A DNA stretch of 45,800 nucleotides from assembly GCA_949106495.1 (NCBI GenBank), contig CARYZD010000006.1, forward strand, positions 1 to 45,800. Direction: 5' to 3'. The DNA comes from an uncultured Clostridia bacterium (GTDB lineage: Bacteria > Bacillota > Clostridia > TANB77 > CAG-465). How positions within the stretch are numbered: position 1 is the first letter of the stretch; each line of letters begins with the position of its first letter. Below are positions 35,133 to 44,500 of this stretch, in pieces. Under the pieces are notes generated by a model. It saw nothing but the letters and a program-made list of their open reading frames with translations, was not told where the DNA came from and made no database searches. A program made the position numbers and the translations under genes.

Positions 35133-36005
35133 ATGGAATTAATTAAAGTAGGAGAAAGAACATATTATATAAAAAACAATACAAATATAGGTGTTTACAA
35201 AGTAGATGATGAAAATGTATATATTATTGATTCTGGAAATGATAAAGAGGCAGGAAGAAAGATATTAAAATTAATTAATGAACAAGGTTGGAAGATTGAA
35301 GGAATAGTTTCAACACATTCTAATGCAGACCATATTGGTGGAAATAAGTATATTCAAGATAGAACATATTGTGATGTATTAGCTAATAAAATTGAAAAAA
35401 GTTTTACGGATTATCCAATTTTAGAACCATCATTTTTGTATGGTGGATATCCATTTAAAGATTTAAGAAATAAATTTTTATATGCAAAAGAATCACAGGC
35501 TATAGATATTATACATGAATTACCTGATGGATTAGAATATTTTACATTAAAAGGTCATTTTTTTGATATGATTGGACTTAAAACATGTGATAACGTATAT
35601 TTTCTTGCAGATTCATTATTTAGTGAAGAGACAATTACAAAGTATCATTTGTTTTATATATATGATGTTAAAGAGTATTTAAATACATTAGAATGGCTAA
35701 AAACTTTAGATGGTAAACTATATATACCATCACACTGTAATGCAACTGAGGATATTTCTTCTTTAATTGAGATAAACAAAAATAAAGTTAATGAGATAAT
35801 AGAAAAAATATATAATCTATGTGAAACTGAGAGTACATTTGAAGATATTTTAAAAAGAATTTTTGACATATATAAACTTACTATGAATGTAAATCAATAT
35901 GTTTTAATTGGTAGTACAGTAAAATCATATTTATCATATTTATGTGATGAGGGAAGAATAACATATGAATTTAAAAATAATAAAATGTTTTGGAAAAAAG
36001 TATAA
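35133..36005 (+). CDS. MBL-fold metallo-hydrolase with variant metal motif
   Basis: This 290-residue protein has an N-terminal metallo-beta-lactamase fold. The metal motif reads THSNADHIGG (residues 61-70), so the second His of HxHxDH is Asn64. A later His (LKGHFFDMIG), an Asp (LADSLF) and another His (IPSHCN) complete the usual set. The last 85 residues or so form a helical/winged C-terminal extension (LIEINKNKVNEII... SYLCDEGRITYEF). This Asn variant occurs in a clostridial MBL subgroup; substrate unknown. AAAGGAG precedes the ATG. Confidence 0.88.
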   Translation: MELIKVGERTYYIKNNTNIGVYKVDDENVYIIDSGNDKEAGRKILKLINEQGWKIEGIVSTHSNADHIGGNKYIQDRTYCDVLANKIEKSFTDYPILEPSFLYGGYPFKDLRNKFLYAKESQAIDIIHELPDGLEYFTLKGHFFDMIGLKTCDNVYFLADSLFSEETITKYHLFYIYDVKEYLNTLEWLKTLDGKLYIPSHCNATEDISSLIEINKNKVNEIIEKIYNLCETESTFEDILKRIFDIYKLTMNVNQYVLIGSTVKSYLSYLCDEGRITYEFKNNKMFWKKV

Positions 36006-36073
36006 TAATTAAATTTTTTTAAAAATTTAAAGGAAAAAACTTAAACTCTACTTTAGGTTTGTGTAAAAAATTA

Positions 36074-36106
36074 CTTTCACAATGTAAAATAATATGTGAA
36101 AGGAGG
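36074..36106 (+). promoter_or_regulatory. inverted repeat abutting the ribosome site of the XRE-membrane gene
   Basis: CTTTCACA (36074-36081) pairs exactly with TGTGAAAG (36095-36102) across 13 nt. Its right arm runs into the AGGAGG (36101-36106) of the next gene. As DNA it could be the regulator's own operator; as RNA it could limit access to the ribosome site. Confidence 0.55.
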
Positions 36107-36114
36107 TAAATATT

Positions 36115-37278
36115 ATGGATCAAGTCAAAATTGGAAGATTTATTGCAAAAAGTCGTAAAGATAAAAAATTAACACAACTTCAATTAGCAGAAAAATTAGG
36201 AGTATCAGATCGTTCTGTATCAAAATGGGAAAATGGAAGGTGTTTACCAGATTTATCATTATTTGAACCATTATGTAATGAATTAGATATAACAATAAAT
36301 GAATTATTAAGTGGTGAGAAAATAGATAAAGAGCATTATGAAGAAAAGCTTGAGGAAAACATAAAAGATACAATAGTTTATACAAATGAAAAAGTAATAC
36401 AAAAAGATAAAATAATTTCTATAATGATTTTAGCTTTGGGATTAGGAATAACTTTTATTGCTTTTACAATATTTCCATCTGAAAGTAGCTGGAGCTCTAT
36501 TTATTCTATATTAGGTGTTATAATATCAATTATAGGTTTTTTAAAACTACTTAATAAAAAAACATTTATGAAAAAGACACTATTTGCTATATGTTATTTT
36601 ATAATATCAATGATAATATTACTTGGAATAGATTATATTAATGTAAAATTAAATAGTGTAGCTCCAAGATATTCATATTCTATTGAAACAGGGGATAAAT
36701 TAATTATATATAAATCACCATTATGTAATGTATATAGGATAAATAGAAATACCAAAAATGAATATTATATTATAGATAGTAAAAAAGAATACAGCGAAGA
36801 TACAGTCCCTATAGTACCATTTAATAGAGACAAATCTGGTATAGATAATATAATTAAATACAAAAATCAATATATTGGTAATAATAGCAATATAGGAAAT
36901 TTAATTAATAATTTACCATTATCTGAATATGGGTATGTATTTGAAATAGATTCAAATGGAAATGGAATAACTATTAATTATCATATGACTGATTGGTATA
37001 TTGTAGATAATTTATATTTTCAAAAGTGTTTGCTATATAATTCAGTTTCAATTTTTTCTTTAATAGATAATGTAGATTATATACAATATAATTTTACAGG
37101 TAATTCATATATAGTTAAAAGAAATGATTTAATAAATAATTATCCTAATTATAATGATATTGTAATAGATAATAATTATAATAAAGAGAATTTTAATAAA
37201 TACGTTGAGAATAAAGTAAATGATGATAAATTTGTAGAAAATATTTTTAAAATTTATTTTAAAAATATTAGTAAATAA
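36115..37278 (+). CDS. XRE regulator with membrane and extracellular domains
   Basis: This 387-residue protein has an N-terminal HTH_3 domain (about 1-65: LTQLQLAEKLGVSDRSVSKWENGRCLP) that matches the common clostridial XRE type. A Lys/Glu-rich linker follows, then three hydrophobic segments (about 100-122, 127-144 and 150-172) and a polar, Asn/Tyr-rich C-terminal domain of about 200 residues. The layout suggests a membrane-tethered transcription factor with an outside sensor (inference). AGGAGGTAAAT precedes the ATG. A terminator follows at 37326. Confidence 0.85.
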   Translation: MDQVKIGRFIAKSRKDKKLTQLQLAEKLGVSDRSVSKWENGRCLPDLSLFEPLCNELDITINELLSGEKIDKEHYEEKLEENIKDTIVYTNEKVIQKDKIISIMILALGLGITFIAFTIFPSESSWSSIYSILGVIISIIGFLKLLNKKTFMKKTLFAICYFIISMIILLGIDYINVKLNSVAPRYSYSIETGDKLIIYKSPLCNVYRINRNTKNEYYIIDSKKEYSEDTVPIVPFNRDKSGIDNIIKYKNQYIGNNSNIGNLINNLPLSEYGYVFEIDSNGNGITINYHMTDWYIVDNLYFQKCLLYNSVSIFSLIDNVDYIQYNFTGNSYIVKRNDLINNYPNYNDIVIDNNYNKENFNKYVENKVNDDKFVENIFKIYFKNISK

Positions 37279-37325
37279 ATATTATTTTTTTATAGCGTAA
37301 TAGAAATAAGATATATTAATTATGT

Positions 37326-37358
37326 AAGATAGTAGATGGAAAATCTACTATCTTTTTT
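37326..37358 (+). terminator. terminator after the XRE-membrane gene
   Basis: A 12-bp perfect stem AAGATAGTAGAT/ATCTACTATCTT with a 5-nt loop is followed by TTTT. Confidence 0.9.
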
Positions 37359-37494
37359 CATAAATAATGTAAAATATTGAATACTATATATAAATGATGT
37401 ATAATATCTTTGAAAAAGTAACTAATAGTTTTGTATTGAGAATTAAATTTAATTTTCTTTTAATGTTTAATTCTGGAAAGGAAGAGTGATAAAA

Positions 37495-38250
37495 ATGGTA
37501 ATTGACTATTTGAAACTTATGTTGGATAATGGATTTTTACTTTCAAATGGAAATAGTTATAACGATATTGAATTGAAAGTTGCAATCCGGTTAGCCTTTA
37601 ATCAAATGACATTCGTTGGAAAAACTGAAGAAGGTTTGAGGTTTATTTCATCGGATAAGAAAGAATATTTAGCTGTAGTATCTGACTACTCTATTATTTT
37701 TTCGCTTGACAGGTTAAAAACTGCGCCAAACCTTGAGAGCCAGAGGGAATTTACTATAATTGGGGATAAAACAGGGAAATTCTCATTTGAGCAGTTGCTG
37801 GCAACAAGTAAAGGAATGCTAATTGTAACAGCATATATTAATAATGATGCTGAAAAAAGAAATATCTATGCTGATATATTAGGGTATGATTCTATGACTA
37901 TTAATTTATTTAAGGAATGGTTAAAAAAGGATTACTCAGATTTATATGTCTCAGCGCTGGAGGATTTTTTCAAAGCCAAGGACATTATGCCAGATATTTC
38001 AAGAAGGATAATGATTAGCGAAGAAGAAAATAACCTGTATTTTTGCGAAGAGGATTTGGTATTTGATTTTAAATCAAAAATATTTAATCACGTTGCAATA
38101 CCAAAATCTGCATCTATGCTTACTGCAATTGAAAACATTATCAGAGCAAAAAGGTACTATGATGAGATGGAAAGTCTTAATGGATTATCGTATTCGATGG
38201 AAGATAAGATATCAAAAGTTTTATTATCAAAAGGTAGCTTTGAGTATTAA
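37495..38250 (+). CDS. unrecognised protein, foreign-looking composition
   Basis: I do not recognise this 251-residue soluble protein. It has no membrane segment, signal peptide or obvious catalytic motif. Its mixed alpha/beta appearance includes IELKVAIRLAF, EYLAVVSDYSIIFSL, FTIIGDKTGKFSFEQLL and LFKEWLKKDYSDLYVSALEDFF. Codon use differs plainly from its neighbours (CGG, CTG, GCG, GCC and AGC all appear) and GC is visibly higher, suggesting recent transfer. The ATG at 37495 is preferred (GGAAG upstream) over a GTG at 37486. A strong terminator follows, so it is a one-gene unit. Confidence 0.75.
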   Translation: MVIDYLKLMLDNGFLLSNGNSYNDIELKVAIRLAFNQMTFVGKTEEGLRFISSDKKEYLAVVSDYSIIFSLDRLKTAPNLESQREFTIIGDKTGKFSFEQLLATSKGMLIVTAYINNDAEKRNIYADILGYDSMTINLFKEWLKKDYSDLYVSALEDFFKAKDIMPDISRRIMISEEENNLYFCEEDLVFDFKSKIFNHVAIPKSASMLTAIENIIRAKRYYDEMESLNGLSYSMEDKISKVLLSKGSFEY

Positions 38251-38328
38251 AAGGTTTTAAACTAAAAATGTAGAAATTTTTTTACGTTTAAATTAATTTA
38301 TGACAATGAAAATTACATTGTTACAAAG

Positions 38329-38366
38329 GTGGGAAAATAGTGACGCTGTTTTCCCACTTTTTATTT
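38329..38366 (+). terminator. terminator after the unrecognised gene
   Basis: A 9-bp stem GTGGGAAAA/TTTTCCCAC with an 11-nt loop is followed by TTTTTATTT. The stretch from 38251 to the next gene at 38580 otherwise holds only A/T-rich DNA, a small hairpin (CAATG/CATTG near 38305), the direct repeats at 38487 and the promoter at 38521. Confidence 0.9.
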
Positions 38367-38486
38367 AAAAAGATATAAAAAAGTTAGAAATAAAGTTTAT
38401 AATTATGTAGTGTTTTGCACTGCGAAAATACTTATTTATAAAGTGAGCAAAAAAATATGCAAAATCGCTCAAAACAAATAAAAAAA

Positions 38487-38519
38487 GTAATAAAAATGTA
38501 ATAAAAATGTAATAAAAAT
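38487..38519 (+). repeat. three exact 11-bp direct repeats upstream of the surface protein promoter
   Basis: GTAATAAAAAT is repeated three times without gap (38487-38497, 38498-38508 and 38509-38519), ending one base before the -35 box. The 11-bp spacing keeps each copy on nearly the same face of the helix, as for an activator site or a phased A-tract (UP-like) element. Confidence 0.8.
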
Positions 38520-38520
38520 A

Positions 38521-38549
38521 TTGAAATCTATTAAAAAATATATTATAAT
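38521..38549 (+). promoter_or_regulatory. promoter of the giant surface protein gene
   Basis: TTGAAA (38521-38526), a 17-bp spacer and TATAAT (38544-38549), with AAAGGAGG before the start codon at 38580. Confidence 0.7.
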
Positions 38550-38579
38550 AAAGTATGTTGAAAAAAGAAAGGAGGACTT

Positions 38580-41500
38580 ATGAAAGATAAAAACAACATA
38601 CAAAAATTTAAAATAACATTTATATTAATTTGTTGTTTTATGATGATATTTATTTCTAATATATTAAATAACTCAAATGACGAAACTATAGCTTATATGG
38701 ATGAGCGATTTGTTTTATATAATCAAAAAGCTAAAATTGATTCTATTAGTCAACGTATAAGCGCACAAGTAGAAAATAATCAATTTATTTACTTGTCAGA
38801 TATTAAATATCAAAGTGCAAAAGTAGGTTGGGGAAGCTTAACATTAGATAAGACTAGTTCAAATACTCAAATCACATTAATGATTGAAGGAAGACAAGCT
38901 GCATTTAAAAAAGGAATATTTGCTCATGCTAATTCTCAAATTATTTATGATATTAGTAATTATGATTACAAATATTTTACAACATATGTTGGCTTGAATA
39001 CTACTTCAGCAAGTGGCGATGGTGTTAAATTTTTTATTTTTACATCAGAAGATGGTAAAGATTGGGGAGCAGCTAAATATGAAGAAATAAAATTACCACG
39101 ACAAGAGGCAAGTTTTGTTAAAATAGAGCTAGAAAATGCTAATTATATTAAGCTGATAGCCGATCAATTAAATGGTAATGGATCAGATCATTCTGTTTAT
39201 GCAGATGCTAAGCTAACCAATAATGATAAAGAATTATCAGTATTTCCAACTCCAGAAGAATATGATGAAATCATAAAAAGATTATATAATAATCAAAATG
39301 ATGTAACTGGTGAGTTGGAGTTTACATTGTTAAAAAGAAAATTTGTTAGTAGTATAGGAAATTATACTCTTAACACATTCTATAATGAAAGTGCTGATAA
39401 TAAAGCCGTTATTGATTGGTTAATGAGTAATCAAGATGTTCTTAGATATTATATATTAGGTGGTAAACCATTGGGTAATGATTATTACAAATCATTAACA
39501 GAATTATCAAGATTATATAGAAACTATAAAGAAGATTTTGAAAATACAGAAATAACCAAATATGGAACTGTATTAGGCGATTTATATACAAGAATGGCAA
39601 TAGCAATGTCATTAACGCACTCTCAAAACGTTGGATTATGGTTACAATCAGGTGGAGAAAATAGCTCAGATGCAGTAAGACGTTATCAAATATATAAAGA
39701 CATGCACAAAAATGGAAACTTTGTAGTTTTAAGAAATGAAGATGGAACACCTAAATTAAATGAAGATGGAATACCTGAATTAGATGTTACACAATGGTTT
39801 GAAAACTATAGTATAGAAGAAATGCGTTATATTTTTAATAACCTTTCAGATGATGAAGAAACTTTATGGTTAAATGAATATACACAATCATTTGTAGATC
39901 AATATCCAAATCAATATGGAAGATATTTATCACCTCATCCTTATATGGATTACAGATGGGAAAATCTTAATCAACCTGAATTTTATGATCCAAGTAGAAA
40001 AGATGAATGGGATGCCCATTTTAAAGGATTATTTTCTAAATATAATGTAACTTATAGACCAGGACTAAAGAAAATATGGATGTTGTTAAGAAATCCAATT
40101 GTTCAAACAGGAGCAGTATGTGGTGGTATCTCAAAAGTAGGCTCAAGTGTTCGTACATCACATGGAATACCTTGTGTAGTTATTGGACAGCCAGGACATG
40201 CTGCTATGATTTATTATTGGCAAGATGAAAATGGTAATGGATATTGGAATCTAGACAATGATGTATCTGGATGGACACTATCTGAAAAAGGGGAAAGATT
40301 ATTACTTGGTTGGGGAGATTCTAGTTCAAATTATGCTAGAGGTTCATATCAAGTAGTATATATGTTATTAGCACAAGAAGCACTAAATGATTATGAAAAT
40401 TTAGTAAAAGCTGAAGAACTAGTTATGCTTGCAGATGCCTATAAAGGAGATTTAACAAAACAAGAAGAAATATATAAAAAAGCATTGGAAATACAAAATA
40501 TAAATGTTGATGCGTGGCTTGGATTAATTAATGTATATAATCAAAGCGAAACAAAAACACAAAATGAGTATTTTGCTTTAGCAGAAGAACTAGCAGAAGA
40601 TTTAAAATATTTCCCACTACCAATGCAACAATTAACAAATCTAATTAAACCGAAATTAACAACTATGGGAAATGAAGAACAAAATGTACAAAATTCATAT
40701 AAATTTACACTTTTGCAAACAAGAATATTAACAGAAGGAACTAAAACACCAAATAATACTAAAGACAATTACTATGTATATCAGCCATCAATTACAAGAC
40801 TAGAAGCAAACTATTTATTAGGAAAATTAGATAAAACAATTGCAACATTCTCATTTGATGGAGAAGATGCAGGGTGTATAGTATTAGCAAGTCGTTTTAA
40901 TAATGTAGGAGTTCGTTGGGATTATAGCCTAGATGGAAAACAAACCTGGCATGAGGTTTCATTTAGTGCAGATGAAAAACATAAATTACAATTGACAGAG
41001 GAACAAATAAGTTCAATTACATCTGAAAATGATATATATGTTCATATTGTTGGTGTAAACTATTCAGATGAAAACCTATATAAAATAGATATTTTAGATT
41101 CAGCAGGATTACCAAGCACATTATATGCTAATGATTGGGAAAATAGATTAATAGGTGCAGTTTCTTCAATGCAATGGAAATTTACAGAAAATGATGAATG
41201 GACATATTATAGTGAAAGTGAACCAGACTTAACAGGAGATAAAGATGTGATTGTTAAAGCTGGGGCTACAGGAGTATATTTAGCATCAACTACTAGTACT
41301 ACTTATCATTTCACAGAAGATAATCAACCAAACACAAGAAAATATATACCAGTATCTCATTTATCAATTCATAGTGTTTCATCAGAAGCAACAGGCCAAG
41401 GAAGACATGCAATAAATGCAATTGATGCAAATATAAAAACAAATTGGCACTCTGCATGGGATGGTAGCGATAGAAATAAAACAATAGTTATTAAGTTAGA

Positions 41501-44500
41501 TGAACCTAAAAATTTATCTGCTTTAGAATATTTCCCTGCTGCTGGTGGAAATGGTAAAATATTAGATGCAGTTATTTCTGTAAGTATGGATGGAGAAAAC
41601 TGGACAGAAGTTGTGTCTGGAACAAATTGGACATATACAAATACTAATGATATTAGACCAAGGAGTGTAGATTTTGAACCAACTAGAGGACAATATATAA
41701 AAATAGTTGGAAAAAGAACACAAGCTGCATCATCTAGTATGAGCTTTATGGTAGTAAGTATGTTTAATTTTTATGAAGACATAAGTGCAAAAATAGTAGC
41801 AGAATTTTCATTTGATGGAAATAATGCAGGAAGAATATCATTATTTGATGAATATAAAAACAAAAGTTGGAAATATAGTATAGATGGTGGTACTACTTGG
41901 AAAGAAGCAGGAACAGATAATCATCAATTATCAGCTGAAGAATTAAATCAAATTAATGAAGAAAATAAAATAAAAATACTTTTTGATGGAGATGAGACTC
42001 AATATAAAATTAACATTAAAAAGGGAAATGCTCCTCAAAGAGCAGAGTATGTAAATGATTTAGAAAATAGATTAATTGGAATTAGTAATACTAATACACT
42101 AGAATGGAAAATAGATGATGGTAATTGGACTTCTTATGAAGAAAAAGAGCCAGTTGTAACAGGAAGTAGAACACTTTATGTTAGAACTAAAGCAACAGGA
42201 ATATATACAGCTAGTGACAGTGTTGAATATGAATTTACAGAAGATAATCAACCAAGTACAGCAAAATATATACCAGTAAAACATTTATCAATTGCAGGGT
42301 ATTCAACTCAATCAGTTGATTCAAAAAGACCATACTATGCTCCAAATGTTATTGATGGAAATATTAATACATTATGGCATACAGACTTTAGATATAGTGT
42401 ATTGCAACAACAAGTAAAACCATTTATTTCTATAAAATTGGATGAACCAAAATATATATCAGCTTTGGAATTTGTTCAAAAGAAATATAAAGAGAATGAT
42501 CCTGATTATATAAAAAATGGAATTGTTTATGTAAGTATGGATGGAGAAGAATGGATTGAAGCAGGAAGAATAGAAAACTGTCCACAAGATACAGAATTAA
42601 GAAGAATTGTTTTTGATGAAAGTATACAAGGTCAATATGTAAAACTTGAAATGGATACATATGGTATTTTTGCATCTGCTGCAATGATAAATCTATTTGA
42701 AGATAAGACTAAAGATACAACATCTATTCCTACAGCAGAAATAGAATATAGTACTAAAAAAATAACAAATAAAGATGTAGTAGTTACTTTAGTTAATCCA
42801 AGTACAGATATAACTATTGAAAATAATAATGGTTCTGATACATATACATTTACAGAAAATGGAGAATTTACATTTGAATTTGTAGATGTTAATGGAAATA
42901 AAGGCACAGCGACAGCAAATGTTGATTGGATAGATAAAGATGTTCCTACTGCTGAATTTGAATACAGTAAAACAGAAAATACAATTGATCCAGTAACAGT
43001 GACTTTAAAACCAAGTGAGGAAGTTACAATTACAAATAATAATGGTTCTGATACATATATCTTTACAGAAAATGGAGAATTTACATTTGAATTTGTAGAT
43101 AAAGCTGGAAATAAAGGAACTGCAACAGCAAATGTTGATTGGATAAAAGAACCAACCAAAATTAAAGTTACATATAGTAAAAAAGAAATTACAAATGAGG
43201 ATGTAACTGCTACAATAACATCAGAAAATTCAAAAATTGAAGTTTTAAATAATAATGGAAGTAATTCATATACTTTTGTTAAAAATGGAATATTTAATTT
43301 TGAATATATAGATGAGTTTGGTGTTTCTGGAAATATGACTGTAATGGTTGACTGGATAGATAAAGAGGCTCCAACAGCTGAATTTGAATACAGTACCACA
43401 GAAAATACAGTAAATCCTGTAACAGTAACTTTAAAGCCAAGTGAAAAAGTTACAATTACAAATAATAATGGAAATGATACATATACATTTACAGAAAATG
43501 GAGAATTTACATTTGAATTTGTAGATGAGGCAGGTAATAGAGGAGAAGCAACAGCAAACGTTGATTGGATAAAAGTTCCAACAAAAGTAAATATTGAATA
43601 TGATATTAAAACTTTAACTAATAAAGATGTAGTTGCTACATTAAAATCAGAAAATTCTAATATTACAATAGATAATAATAATGGAAGTAACAAATATACA
43701 TTTACAAAAAATGGAGATTTTACTTTTGAATATACAGATGAGTATGGACAAAAAGGAAAAATTACAGCAAATGTTGATTGGATAGATAAAGAGGCTCCAA
43801 CTGCTATATTTGACTATAATATAAAACAAAATACAGCAAATCCAGTAAGAGCAACTTTAATACCAAGTGAAGAAATTACAATCTTAAATAATGATGGAAA
43901 AGATAATATTATATTTAATGATAATGGAAGTTTTACATTTGAATTTGTAGATAAAGCTGGAAATAAAGGAACAGCAACAGCAAATGTTGACTGGATAAGA
44001 AAAATTCCAGGACTTGAATTTGTATATAGTACAAATGAGTTAACAAATGAAGATGTAGAAGTTAAATTAGTAGTATCAAATGTAAATATAACTATAACTA
44101 ATAATAATGGAAGTAATACATATGTATTTACAGAGAATGGAAACTTTACATTTGAATATGTTGATGAATATGGTCAAAAAGGACAAACTACTGCAAGAGT
44201 TGATTGGATAGATAAAACAGCTCCAACAGTAGAAATAAAATATAATAAAACAACTTTAACAAATCAAAATGTAATAGCAACATTAAAATTTAGTGAAGAT
44301 GTAACAATTATAAATAAAGACTTAAACTTTACTAAAAATGAAGATGGAACTTACACAATAGTTTTTGAAAAAAATTCAAAGCATTGCTTAGAATTTGAAG
44401 ATAAAGTTGGTAATAAAGGAAAAGCAAGTATAGACATTGATTGGATAGACAAAGAAGCTCCAATTGTTGAACTTGAATATAGTACAAAGAATATTACATT

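Noticed and set aside
38063..38260. 65-codon + strand ORF inside the unrecognised gene
   Set aside because: It is out of frame with and fully within a longer gene that has its own start signal, and it lacks a ribosome site.
38305..38320. Small hairpin CAATG/CATTG as a regulatory element
   Set aside because: A 5-bp stem with an A/T loop is expected by chance in such A/T-rich DNA.
42632..43693. Long minus-strand reading frames of 353 and 280 codons (also 44351-45193)
   Set aside because: They are antisense shadows of the Ig-like repeats of the giant + strand gene. Their repetitive Val/Ser/Thr-rich products mirror the coding repeats, and they lack ribosome sites and starts.
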